Shown here piece by piece: positions 17,123-25,480 of a stretch of DNA of 64,000 nucleotides. Source of the stretch: Acinetobacter brisouisimilis (GTDB taxonomy: Bacteria; Pseudomonadota; Gammaproteobacteria; Pseudomonadales; Moraxellaceae). Made by a program: the position numbers and the translations under genes. Below the pieces are notes generated by a model. It was not told where the DNA came from and made no database searches. It saw only the letters and a list, made by a program, of their open reading frames with translations. The stretch is from NCBI RefSeq assembly GCF_000368265.1, contig NZ_KB851217.1, forward strand, positions 41,492-105,491, given 5' to 3'. The stretch's first letter is position 1; every line of letters starts with the position of its first letter.

Positions 17123-18115
17123 ATGAGTAAAGAGTTTACATGTTCAATTAAACGCATTCGTTTTGATGAAAACTATCAGCCAGCAGATAGCACACGCCTA
17201 ACAACGAATTTTGCCAACTTGGCACGTGGTGAAAGCCGTGAGCAGAACCTGCGTAATACACTTCGAATGATTAATAATCGTTTCAATACCTTAGCACAAT
17301 CCGACAATCCGAATGGTGATCGTTATTCACTTGAAATTGATATTATTTCTGCAGATTTAGATATCGAAGGTAATGGTAAAACTTTCCCGATCATTGAAAT
17401 GCTGAAAAGCACAATTACCGATCACCACACCAATCAGCGTATTGATGGCATGATTGGCAACAGTTTTTCATCTTATGTCCGTGACTATGATTTCAGCGTG
17501 GTGCTTAAAGAACATAATAAAAAGAACTCAACTTCGTACGCACCAGAAGGTTTTGGGGATTTGCATGGCAAGCTTTATCAATACCTTGTGAACTCGGATA
17601 CCTTTAAAGCAGAGTTTAATCAACAGCCTGTGATTTGCCTGAGTGTTTCAACTGCTAGAACTTATCATCGTACGACCAATGAACATCCGATTTTGGGTGT
17701 TGAGTATAAACAAGACCAATACTCACGTACCGACGAGTATTTCTATAAAATGGGCTTAAAGGTTCGCTTTTTTATGCCGAAAGGTAGCGTTGCACCTTTA
17801 GCGTTCTATTTCGCGGGTGATTTACTGCGTGACTACACAGATTTTGAATTGATCAGTGCAATTAGCACCATGGAAACGTTCCAAAAGATTTATCGTCCTG
17901 AAATTTACAATGCAAATTCATCAGCGGCACAAGTCTATCAAGCAAGCCTAGAGTACCCAGATTATTCACTCACACAAATCGTCTATGACCGTGTTGAACG
18001 TGGTCAGCTCGCGGTAAAACAGGGTAAATGGACGGAAGAAAACTTTATTAAGCCTTATCAAGACATTCTTGAGCAATGGGCTGCAAATTACAACGTAGAG
18101 CGTAACGCTGCTTAA
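17123..18115 (+). CDS. mesX: DUF1852 protein MesX, partner of oxygen-dependent methionine synthase MesD
   Basis: A 330-residue DUF1852 protein. The family has been shown, from fitness work that included Acinetobacter baylyi, to be needed together with the MetE-like protein MesD for folate-independent methionine synthesis in aerobic bacteria; the methyl donor is not known. The sequence starts FTCSIKRIRFDENY and has the conserved NDxTRLTTNFANLARG-like segment near residue 22 and NEHPILGVEY near residue 191. No classic cofactor motif can be seen by eye. mesD follows 37 bases later, so the two form an operon. AGGG precedes the ATG. Length is that expected. Confidence 0.85.
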   Translation: MSKEFTCSIKRIRFDENYQPADSTRLTTNFANLARGESREQNLRNTLRMINNRFNTLAQSDNPNGDRYSLEIDIISADLDIEGNGKTFPIIEMLKSTITDHHTNQRIDGMIGNSFSSYVRDYDFSVVLKEHNKKNSTSYAPEGFGDLHGKLYQYLVNSDTFKAEFNQQPVICLSVSTARTYHRTTNEHPILGVEYKQDQYSRTDEYFYKMGLKVRFFMPKGSVAPLAFYFAGDLLRDYTDFELISAISTMETFQKIYRPEIYNANSSAAQVYQASLEYPDYSLTQIVYDRVERGQLAVKQGKWTEENFIKPYQDILEQWAANYNVERNAA

Positions 18116-18152
18116 TTTACCTGAAATAGAATATAGAGATAGAAGATTTAAA

Positions 18153-19184
18153 ATGGCAATTTTATTACCAACATCAACCGCTGGCAGCTTACCGAAACCC
18201 TCTTGGCTGGCAGAGCCTGAAAAACTTTGGTCACCGTGGAAACTCGAAGGTGACCAACTGGTTGAAGCCAAACAAGATGCATTACGTTTGTCATTGCAGG
18301 AACAGCAACATGCAGGCATCGATATCGTCAGTGATGGCGAACAAACCCGTCAACATTTTGTGACCACGTTTATTGAGCACCTCGACGGTGTGGATTTTGA
18401 GAAACGTGAAACGGTTCGTATCCGTAATCGTTATGATGCCAGCGTTCCATCAGTGGTGGGCGCGGTATCTCGTCAAAAGCCTGTTTTTGTTGAAGATGCC
18501 AAGTTTTTACGTAGTCAAACCACACAACCAATCAAATGGGCACTCCCTGGCCCGATGACCATGATTGACACGCTTTATGATGGTCACTACAAAAGCCGTG
18601 AAAAACTGGCTTGGGAATTTGCCAAAATCTTAAACCAAGAAGCACTGGAGTTAGAGGCTGCTGGGGTTGATATCATCCAGTTTGATGAACCTGCATTTAA
18701 TGTGTTCTTTGATGAAGTGAATGACTGGGGTATTGCAACCTTGGAACGTGCACTTGAAGGTCTGAAGTGTGAAACTGTGGTTCATATTTGTTATGGCTAC
18801 GGCATTAAAGCCAATACCGACTGGAAAAAGACCTTAGGTTCAGAATGGCGCCAATATGAAGAAGCATTTCCTAAACTTCAAAAATCTAAAATTGATATTG
18901 TCTCACTTGAATGTCAAAACTCACGTGTACCAATGGATTTGATCGAATTAATTCGCGGTAAAAAAGTGATGATTGGTGCAATTGACGTAGCAACCAACAG
19001 CATTGAAACAGCAGAAGAAGTAGCCAATACACTGCGTAAAGCACTTCAGTTTGTCGATGCGGATAAGCTTTATCCTTCAACCAACTGTGGTATGGCACCT
19101 TTAGCGCGTGAAGTGGCTCGCGGTAAGCTCAATGCCTTAAGTGCAGGTGCAGAAATCATTCGCAAAGAGCTTGTAGGGCAGTAA
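18153..19184 (+). CDS. mesD: Folate-independent methionine synthase MesD (core-MetE type)
   Basis: A 343-residue protein corresponding to only the C-terminal catalytic half of cobalamin-independent methionine synthase. It begins with the LPTSTAGSLPKPSWL-type homocysteine-site strand and shows IVSDGEQTRQHF, DIIQFDEPAF, VHICYGYG near residue 210 and the terminal zinc-ligand segment YPSTNCGMAPLAR near residue 308; His, Glu and Cys zinc ligands are thus present. It lacks the N-terminal folate-binding half of MetE, in line with a non-folate methyl donor. Pairing with DUF1852 identifies it as MesD rather than MesB or MesC. Confidence 0.85.
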   Translation: MAILLPTSTAGSLPKPSWLAEPEKLWSPWKLEGDQLVEAKQDALRLSLQEQQHAGIDIVSDGEQTRQHFVTTFIEHLDGVDFEKRETVRIRNRYDASVPSVVGAVSRQKPVFVEDAKFLRSQTTQPIKWALPGPMTMIDTLYDGHYKSREKLAWEFAKILNQEALELEAAGVDIIQFDEPAFNVFFDEVNDWGIATLERALEGLKCETVVHICYGYGIKANTDWKKTLGSEWRQYEEAFPKLQKSKIDIVSLECQNSRVPMDLIELIRGKKVMIGAIDVATNSIETAEEVANTLRKALQFVDADKLYPSTNCGMAPLAREVARGKLNALSAGAEIIRKELVGQ

Positions 19185-19199
19185 TTTCTCGTGTGATTT

Positions 19200-19262
19200 C
19201 TAAGGGGTTACTTTTAGGATTGAATAGAATTTAATCTTCATCATCCAACGAGTAACCCTTAG
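19200..19262. promoter_or_regulatory. Long-loop inverted repeat between mesD and flavin reductase
   Basis: CTAAGGGGTTACT (19200-19212) and AGTAACCCTTAG (19251-19262) are complementary apart from one extra G, with a 38-base loop. It lies 16 bases past the mesD stop. It lacks a T-run, so an RNA structure or processing site is as likely as a terminator. Confidence 0.45.
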
Positions 19263-19377
19263 CCTATCCAAAGTAAGTATTCGTTCTCCTCAGAACTTAT
19301 TCAGATGTGCCTATGTGACCGAATCACGTGGTATAGCTAATCTAAACAAAAAAGTTACGGTTCAATTTAGGAACAAA

Positions 19378-19872
19378 ATGATGATTGAAGCAGCAGACTT
19401 TAGAAATGCAATGTCTTCCTTAACCAGTGCAGTCAGTGTCGTAACCACGGCAGACATGTCTGATCGTTATGGATTCACTGCATCTGCCGTGTGTAGTGTT
19501 ACGGATACACCACCGACATTGTTGGTCTGTATGAATAAATCTTCTCGGTCACATGAGCATTTTGTTGAAAATAAGATCTTAACCGTGAATGTTTTAGGTG
19601 CACAGCATGAGCATATTTCTAATGTGTTTGCATCGAAACTGAGTTCTGAAGAACGCTTTAAACATGGGACTTGGACAGAACTGGAAACAGGAGCACCTGT
19701 TTTAGAGGATGCTTTGGTGAGTTTTGATTGTGAGATTGATCAAATTCAAGAGGTTGGAACACATACGATTTTTATGTGTCGTGTTGTTGCGATTCAACAA
19801 AGTCAACAAGATCAAAGTTTAGTTTATTTTAATCGTGCTTATCATCAGGTGGGGCAAGCAGAAATTGCTTAA
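19378..19872 (+). CDS. Flavin reductase family protein (HpaC/FMN-reductase-like), MesXD neighbour
   Basis: A 164-residue flavin:NAD(P)H oxidoreductase of the flavin_reduct family: FRNAMSSLTSAVSVVTTAD at the start, YGFTASAVCSVTDTPPTLLVC (flavin phosphate contact) near residue 32 and VFASKLSSEERFKHGTW. Such proteins hand reduced flavin to a partner oxygenase. Lying just after mesX-mesD, it probably supplies reduced flavin for the oxygen-requiring MesX/MesD reaction (inference with support from conserved context). The ATG at 19378 has AGGA five bases upstream; the longer GTG start at 19315 has none. A 193-base gap with an inverted repeat separates it from mesD. Confidence 0.85.
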   Translation: MMIEAADFRNAMSSLTSAVSVVTTADMSDRYGFTASAVCSVTDTPPTLLVCMNKSSRSHEHFVENKILTVNVLGAQHEHISNVFASKLSSEERFKHGTWTELETGAPVLEDALVSFDCEIDQIQEVGTHTIFMCRVVAIQQSQQDQSLVYFNRAYHQVGQAEIA

Positions 19873-20322
19873 ATCAGCTTTTGGCTATATCAAATTCTTA
19901 AGCCAGCACGCAGTAGAATGAATAATTTTTTAACAATAGACATCTGAGTGACTATGATTGTGACTTTTATTAATCTATGAATGGTCCATCATAAAAATGA
20001 TACCGTCACCTGATTTGTATTCAAAAATACAGTATTGGGATGAGAAGGGGCGTCGGGGCTTTTTTAGATACAGATATTACAGGGTCACTTTCTGGCTGGA
20101 TTTTTAGCCAGCCGCTAGAATTTTATGATATGGACTAGCTATACAGTAATTGTAAGTATAAACCATTAAATAAAAATGCATATTTGCCATGCGTTTTTCA
20201 GTACTGCATATCAGTTAGGTGACGTTGATCTGCTCATTTCTCTAGAGCATTCAAGAAATGAGCAGATGCAACAGTCCAACTTTATAGGAATCAAGTTTAA
20301 CTACTATCTATATTATTGATAC
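19873..20322. other. Intergenic region with several hairpins
   Basis: About 450 bases without a gene between convergent genes. It contains a hairpin CTGGCT/AGCCAG at about 20092-20111 and the strong 14-bp inverted repeat listed separately. Otherwise nothing recognisable. Confidence 0.55.
20228..20267. repeat. Perfect 14-bp inverted repeat (hairpin)
   Basis: ATCTGCTCATTTCT (20228-20241) and AGAAATGAGCAGAT (20254-20267) are perfect complements around a 12-base loop. No T-run follows on either strand. It lies between two convergent genes, so it may act as a bidirectional transcription barrier or be the trace of a small mobile element. Confidence 0.7.
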
Positions 20323-21030
20323 TTAACAGATCAATAATAATCTATATTCACCTTCGTTTTCAGCAGGTGCTCTATGGACACAGGGTAAGACCTGTTGCTT
20401 TGGATGATCTACTGCCAAGCGCCAAAGATGTCCAGAGCCCAAATTCACTGGTTTTGCATCAGGTTTTGGCTGGTAATGCAGATCAAAGAAATTATCTTCT
20501 AGGAAAGTTTCAAACTCAGCTTCTGGATCATCATGTAGTTTTTTGAGTTTTTCCCTGATTTCTGGAACCCAAATCATTTGCTCAACCTGATCATGAGGCA
20601 AAATATCACTTGCAGGGCCATGATAGGTACATAAAAAAGTATCCATTTCAATGGGGGAGCGATCAATATGATAGGAATACACATCTGTTGAAATGAAATC
20701 TAGCTCTTCATCCCGTTCATAACTTTTAAGTAAATTCAGAGAAGGCGATACTCCGAAATCAGTTAATAGCTGTAGATCACTTAAAATAATTTCTCTTGCT
20801 AGATTACCTTTTTCTGAAAGATGCAATGCTAAAAGATCTTCCACAGAAACTTCTGTAATATTTTCTTCTAAGTGAAGTTTTGCCACAATCTCTTTAAAAT
20901 CACCAATCAAATTTCGATACCAGCAAATGGCGTTCATATCTCCTTGAAAATGCGAATTGACAAGTTCAGAGAAAGTAGAAACCACTTTAATTTGATTGTT
21001 GTCGGAAAGTGCATTCTTCACAATTATCAA
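20323..21030 (-). CDS. DUF1826-like protein, possible metal-dependent dioxygenase fold
   Basis: A 235-residue soluble protein that I place tentatively in the DUF1826 family. Family-like pieces are MNAICWYRNL near residue 33, SYHIDRSP near residue 119 followed by FLCTYHGPASDILPHDQ, and the end LPCVHRAPAENEGEYRLLLIC. The HxD motif and the later H-R-A-P are spaced as in 2-oxoglutarate/Fe(II) dioxygenases, which is my inference. The start is unsure: the frame opens at a TTG (21030) or a GTG nine bases on, with no strong ribosome site. In other bacteria DUF1826 genes are found with zinc-homeostasis genes; none is visible here. Confidence 0.5.
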   Translation of the reverse strand: MIIVKNALSDNNQIKVVSTFSELVNSHFQGDMNAICWYRNLIGDFKEIVAKLHLEENITEVSVEDLLALHLSEKGNLAREIILSDLQLLTDFGVSPSLNLLKSYERDEELDFISTDVYSYHIDRSPIEMDTFLCTYHGPASDILPHDQVEQMIWVPEIREKLKKLHDDPEAEFETFLEDNFFDLHYQPKPDAKPVNLGSGHLWRLAVDHPKQQVLPCVHRAPAENEGEYRLLLIC

Positions 21031-21230
21031 CCATTTTTAAAAGCTTGACTTTATCCCAAAAATTTACAGCTTGCTATAATTCAATTTTATAAGAGATACA
21101 AACATGAACAAAATGAAATAAAAGAAATTTTTATTATGGTTTGAAACTTTCTTTTATAAATGAATGGCCTTTTATAAAAACAGAGTAGGGTTGATACATC
21201 TATTGAAGTCCGACCATAGGTAATATTTCT

Positions 21231-22280
21231 CTATTTATTGACTATTACGATTTTTCCAATGGTTTTATTTGAAGCAATTAATTGATGAGCCTTTCTAATT
21301 TTTGATGCATTCATTGGGCTAAGTGAAGTTACTCTAGGCGATATAATCTTCTTTTGATCAATTAGTTCTGAAATATAATTTAAGATTTCGGACTGTTTCA
21401 CCATATCATGGGTAGAAAAACTAGATCGAGTAAACATAAACTCCCAATGAAAGGACAAACTTTTTCTCATCAATAAATTAAAGTCCTGACTTTGAAGGAA
21501 AGGAACAATACTGCAAATTTTCCCAAAAGGTCGTGTAATACTCGGTAAAATATCAAAATAAGTATCAGGTGAGTTACAAATCAGAATATAGTCCACCTCT
21601 GGATAACCAATTTTTGATAATTGCGGTGCTAATTCCTGACTATGATCAATAACATGATCCGTACCTAATTTTAAGCACCATTCAGTGGTTTCCTTTCGAG
21701 ATGTCGTAGCAATAATAGCTAAATTAGGAACAAGTTTAGCAAGTTGAATCGCCATAGAGCCAACACCACCAGCCGCACCAAGGATAAGTAGTGAAGATGT
21801 TGGCTTATTATGCTGTATGGTTAAATTGGTATTAATAGCGAGAGCTAATTTTTCAAATAGTGCCTCCCACGCAGTTAGTGAAACTAAGGGTAATGCTGCT
21901 GCATCTTCAATGCTAATAGTTTTGGGTTGAAATGCAACTAATCGAGAATCAATTGCATGATATGAACAGTTCCCACCTGAGCGGTTAATGTCACCTGCAT
22001 AGTAAACAGCATCTCCGACCTGAAAAAGGCCTGAAACTTCATTACCTTTTTCAACAATTATTCCAGCCACATCCCAACCTAGGACATTTATCTGATTATC
22101 TTTTTTCTTTCTCAGTCGGGCACGCATATCTGCTGGATTAATAGAGACTGCTTCAACACGAACAATCACATCATGTGGCAGTGCTTTAGGGTATGGAACC
22201 TGAACATCCAGAAATGAATCTGGATTTTCAAGTTCCAAAGGATTACATATAGCAACTGCATGATTAAATTTACTATTCAT
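21231..22280 (-). CDS. Zinc-type alcohol dehydrogenase/quinone oxidoreductase family protein (MDR)
   Basis: A 349-residue medium-chain dehydrogenase/reductase: N-terminal GroES-like domain (PHDVIVRVEAVSINPADMR, then VLGWDVAGIIVEKGNEV) and Rossmann domain with the NADPH loop LILGAAGGVGSMAIQLAK near residue 168. It resembles the zinc-binding alcohol dehydrogenase/NADPH:quinone reductase group that lacks the catalytic zinc cysteines. Its ATG overlaps the stop of the AvrD-like gene (TAATG), so translation of the two is coupled, which argues for action on the same pathway, perhaps reduction of an enone or ketone intermediate (inference). Confidence 0.85.
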   Translation of the reverse strand: MNSKFNHAVAICNPLELENPDSFLDVQVPYPKALPHDVIVRVEAVSINPADMRARLRKKKDNQINVLGWDVAGIIVEKGNEVSGLFQVGDAVYYAGDINRSGGNCSYHAIDSRLVAFQPKTISIEDAAALPLVSLTAWEALFEKLALAINTNLTIQHNKPTSSLLILGAAGGVGSMAIQLAKLVPNLAIIATTSRKETTEWCLKLGTDHVIDHSQELAPQLSKIGYPEVDYILICNSPDTYFDILPSITRPFGKICSIVPFLQSQDFNLLMRKSLSFHWEFMFTRSSFSTHDMVKQSEILNYISELIDQKKIISPRVTSLSPMNASKIRKAHQLIASNKTIGKIVIVNK

Positions 22281-23185
22281 TATGCTATCGATGTAAGAGG
22301 AAGTTTATGAGTAACGCTACAAATAATTTTGGTATTACCAAAAATTGAATAGATATCAGCTTTTCTCCAATCACCATCTGATGTTTTATAGCGTCTGACA
22401 TTATCTAAACGTGTAAAAATCGGATGTGAATCATCAAGATTGGGCTTGTCTGAAAGAAAGAATATTTCTGTCTTTTTCATCCACAGGGTATTACTTTCTG
22501 CCCGACTAATTGAATCTAACTGATAAAGTAAAACTTGACCCAACTGCAAGCCTACGGAAAATAGACATGAAGTTGACCATGGCTCTATCTTTTCTTTCAT
22601 GAGTTGATTATTGGTCACCAAAGCAGATGCTTTCATTTCATCGACATTAATCATCACATCATTAATATCCAATGGTGTTTTCAGGTCGACTGTAGGTGCT
22701 GAATAGTCAATCTTATTGAGATCACTAGAGTATCGAATTTCAATTCTCATATTAGAGATATCAATGTTCAAGGCATTGGTCTCTTGATTGATCTTGTCCA
22801 TACTTCCATGAATATTGATCTGATCAAAATCAGACTCCACTGGGCTTTTGCCTGCCCTAATGATCATCTTATAAATGAGACTCTTATAAGAAATTTTAGG
22901 CAAGTTACTATAGACGGTCTGAATAAGATGATCAAAAGTGAGTAAAGACAATTCAATAATATCAATCGTACTTAAATGTGGTTTTTGATTACCATTGCTT
23001 TTAATAGACCAAGTTTGAGGCAATACAACTCGACCAAAACAAGAGAATTTTAAGATATTCAGATCATTAGGCTCGCTAGAAAAATCATAGATTGCATGAT
23101 TGCTATTGAGATAGCCTACTCCAAAATAACGTGTCTTTTTATCACCTAAAAATTCATCAACATCTTTAAAAAATGATAAGTTCAT
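22280..23185 (-). CDS. AvrD-like protein (putative acyl-sugar/signal molecule biosynthesis)
   Basis: A 301-residue protein that I recognise, with moderate confidence, as an AvrD family member: start FKDVDEFLGDKKTRYFGVGY, then FGRVVLPQTWS and HLSTIDIIELSLLTFDHL near residue 90, and the C-terminal WRKADIYSIFG. In Pseudomonas syringae AvrD directs formation of syringolides, C-glycosyl-like acylated elicitors, and the family is related to hotdog-fold signal-synthesis enzymes such as AfsA. No membrane segment or signal peptide. Translationally coupled to the downstream oxidoreductase and 49 bases after the ATPase gene. Base composition looks AT-rich, about a third G+C in the part I counted. Confidence 0.55.
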   Translation of the reverse strand: MNLSFFKDVDEFLGDKKTRYFGVGYLNSNHAIYDFSSEPNDLNILKFSCFGRVVLPQTWSIKSNGNQKPHLSTIDIIELSLLTFDHLIQTVYSNLPKISYKSLIYKMIIRAGKSPVESDFDQINIHGSMDKINQETNALNIDISNMRIEIRYSSDLNKIDYSAPTVDLKTPLDINDVMINVDEMKASALVTNNQLMKEKIEPWSTSCLFSVGLQLGQVLLYQLDSISRAESNTLWMKKTEIFFLSDKPNLDDSHPIFTRLDNVRRYKTSDGDWRKADIYSIFGNTKIICSVTHKLPLTSIA

Positions 23186-23234
23186 TATCTCCCCCTATTT
23201 ATCTAAGAATTTTTTCTTGCTTTTATATAGATAC

Positions 23235-23912
23235 TTACATAATGAGTGTTTTATATTTTTGATTTGCAACTTCTATAGATTCTTGGATACTCTTTACAGG
23301 CTTAATTTTTAAAAGTTCTGCAATAGCATCCGCACGTTCTTCCAGACTTCCACCAATAATGTGATATTTCATATCCAGCTCGTCAAATGTATCTTTTAAA
23401 AGCTCATCTGAAGCAGAACGAAATAACTCATTTACAGGTCGATGACCATCTTTTGCCAGTGATAGCTCATTGGGTAAATGAATAAAAAGGTCAAAAGAAT
23501 CTTGTACATGGCGCTTAAATACTTTTCCTAGCTCACTCATAATATTTTCAAAATAAGCCAGCTCGGTGGTTTTTGAAACAGTTTCATTGTCTTTTAAGTG
23601 AATCGACTGATTAGGATTCATCCCATATTTAACACGTACACTACCGTAGATCCATTCTTGTAAAGAACAGCCATCTGATATGAAACGATCTTTGAGCTTA
23701 TATTCATGAATAACTCGATCCATATGACGAGTAATGATCATCTGAATCAATTGAGGAGATGTGACTTCTTCTAATGTTTTTCCTGGTGCAGCAAAAGGTA
23801 GGATCTCCCGCATCGTTCTCGCTTCTGTACGAGGCAAATTTAAATATTCGCTGATAATTAAGGAGGTTAGCGTTTTACCTGATGAATATGTTCCCGTTAA
23901 ACCAATCCGCAT
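23235..23912 (-). CDS. P-loop ATPase/kinase (AAA_28, NadR-like) in the AvrD cluster
   Basis: A 225-residue nucleotide-binding protein with a Walker A motif right at the N terminus (GLTGTYSSGKTLTSL, residues 4-18), a following ARTMREILPF segment, a DRFISDGCSLQEWIYG segment like the Walker B/lid of NadR-type nucleoside kinases and an FDLFIHLPNEL strand. This suggests an AAA_28 small-molecule kinase rather than a motor ATPase. A role in phosphorylating a substrate of the AvrD-like enzyme is only a guess. It is in the same minus-strand run as the AvrD-like gene. Confidence 0.7.
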   Translation of the reverse strand: MRIGLTGTYSSGKTLTSLIISEYLNLPRTEARTMREILPFAAPGKTLEEVTSPQLIQMIITRHMDRVIHEYKLKDRFISDGCSLQEWIYGSVRVKYGMNPNQSIHLKDNETVSKTTELAYFENIMSELGKVFKRHVQDSFDLFIHLPNELSLAKDGHRPVNELFRSASDELLKDTFDELDMKYHIIGGSLEERADAIAELLKIKPVKSIQESIEVANQKYKTLIM

Positions 23913-23998
23913 TTGTATAACCTTATAGCATTTATTATTAGATTGAATTTTTGAAGCCTATTAGCGTTCTAACAGACTTCATGGTTGATTTGTTGTTA

Positions 23999-24616
23999 TT
24001 AGGCAATTAGTTTTTCAAGATCATCAATCACTTCACCTTTTGTTTTTTCATAGTCATTATTTAAAACGGTAGGTGAAATATGAATGGTTTCAATATCTGT
24101 AATACCAATAAATTTTAGCCAATCTTGTAAATAAGGTGTCGCAAAGTCAGAACCAAAGTTTTCTGGGATACCTTCGTAGTACACACCACTCGCAATGACA
24201 AGGTAAGCCTTTTTGCCTGTTAATAAGCCAGAATATCCATGATTCATGTCAAAGCCAAATGACCAACCAGGTTGGGTGACCACATCAATCAGCTGTTTTA
24301 AAATATAGGGAATATTGTTATTCCATAATGGAACGTTGAAGACATAAATATCTGCTGAGGCAAAGCGATCATAGACAGCTTTAATTTCTGTCCATGCTGC
24401 CTTTTCTGTAGAGTTTGCATCTTGACCTGTAAATAATGCCATTTTTGCACCAACAGCATTTTTATCGAATGCAGGAAGAGCTTCTGCAAATAGGTCAAAT
24501 TCATCAATGACCAAATCAGGATGCTTGTCTTGAAGTTTGGCAATCACCTGTTTAGCAATCAATAAAGATTGACTATTTTCTCCGCGAGTTGATGAATTGA
24601 TGTGTAATAGTTTCAT
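23999..24616 (-). CDS. FMN-dependent NADH-azoreductase (AzoR-like)
   Basis: A 205-residue flavodoxin-fold quinone/azo reductase: N-terminal FMN-phosphate loop (HINSSTRGENSQSLLIAK), the VPLWNNNIPYILKQLIDVV motif near residue 97 (equivalent to PMYNFxIPSxLK) and a GLLTGKKAYLVIASGG-like strand near residue 130. It reduces quinones and azo compounds with NADH. Located between the SDR and ATPase genes in the AvrD-like cluster and transcribed with them. It may be a detoxification enzyme of the TetR-controlled set or a redox step in the pathway. Confidence 0.85.
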   Translation of the reverse strand: MKLLHINSSTRGENSQSLLIAKQVIAKLQDKHPDLVIDEFDLFAEALPAFDKNAVGAKMALFTGQDANSTEKAAWTEIKAVYDRFASADIYVFNVPLWNNNIPYILKQLIDVVTQPGWSFGFDMNHGYSGLLTGKKAYLVIASGVYYEGIPENFGSDFATPYLQDWLKFIGITDIETIHISPTVLNNDYEKTKGEVIDDLEKLIA

Positions 24617-24696
24617 AATATCCTCTGGATTTCACACATTAAAAAAGATTAAATTTTTATTTGTATTCATTTTTATCATTTATGAATAGTAAATTT

Positions 24697-25398
24697 TTAC
24701 GCTACTTGAAGTGCTCTTCCACACAAGGCAGTTGTTTGATTCTTGTTCTGATGTAAATCCCAAAATTGATCAGCAACAGTTTTTGGCGAAATTGTATAAA
24801 GCTTACTTTCGGCCCCAGGAGTACCTTCCACAAATCCATTCACAATGGCTTGACCTACATAGATCTGTGAACTTTTCAAGGAAAGTGCCAGTAAATTTGT
24901 AGTTTTATATTGTGAGGTCGCTGCAATTGATAAGGCCGCATATTCTTTAGCAATCTGGTCAACTTCATTCAAATCAAGAGCAAAGACACCATTTGTTGAC
25001 AAAACACTCCCTTTATTATTTTTCAAGTCATCCATACAAGCTTGAACAGTAGCGATATAACTTGAGACGCGTAAGTGAAAACTTTTCGTGAGATCAAAAG
25101 GATTTATCGTAAGTAAATCACCTTCAATATCATGGAATGCATTCCAGTGAATATTCTTAATTTCACCAAACTTATTTTTAATTTGATGAATAAGCTCAGG
25201 AATATTTTCCGTTTGGCTTAAATCACTACAAAAAAAATGGGCATCGATATTTGCTAATCTAAGTTCTAATACTTGTTCTTCTAATTTTTTTTTATCACGA
25301 GCAACCAACCCAACGATATAGCCTTCTTGACCAAATCGATAAGCCAGCGCTCTAGAAATACCTAGCCCATAGCCGAAAATTATAATATTGTTTTTCAT
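24697..25398 (-). CDS. Short-chain dehydrogenase/reductase (atypical)
   Basis: A 233-residue SDR-like protein. The N-terminal coenzyme loop is unusual (IIIFGYGLGISRALAYRFG rather than TGxxxGIG), followed by VGLVARDKKKL (NADPH-type arginine) and HFFCSDLSQ. Near the active site the normal Tyr-x-x-x-Lys is not obvious: the segment reads AKEYAALSIAATSQYKTTN, so it may be a divergent or inactive member. The ATG at 25398 was chosen because the upstream extension runs through the promoter and the TetR gene. It is the first gene of the AvrD-like cluster and faces the TetR regulator. Confidence 0.75.
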   Translation of the reverse strand: MKNNIIIFGYGLGISRALAYRFGQEGYIVGLVARDKKKLEEQVLELRLANIDAHFFCSDLSQTENIPELIHQIKNKFGEIKNIHWNAFHDIEGDLLTINPFDLTKSFHLRVSSYIATVQACMDDLKNNKGSVLSTNGVFALDLNEVDQIAKEYAALSIAATSQYKTTNLLALSLKSSQIYVGQAIVNGFVEGTPGAESKLYTISPKTVADQFWDLHQNKNQTTALCGRALQVA

Positions 25399-25415
25399 TA
25401 TAAAGTTCCAAAAAT

Positions 25416-25433
25416 TCCAACGAATTAGTTGGA
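25416..25433. promoter_or_regulatory. Palindromic operator candidate between SDR and TetR genes
   Basis: TCCAACGAATTAGTTGGA is an 18-base palindrome with a single mismatched pair, lying in the 82-base divergent gap; a -10-like TATAAT follows at 25443-25448 towards the regulator. Position and symmetry suit a TetR-family binding site controlling both directions. Confidence 0.55.
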
Positions 25434-25480
25434 TATGTGCTTTATAATATATTTTTTTATGGTTTGCAAGAGGAAAAATT

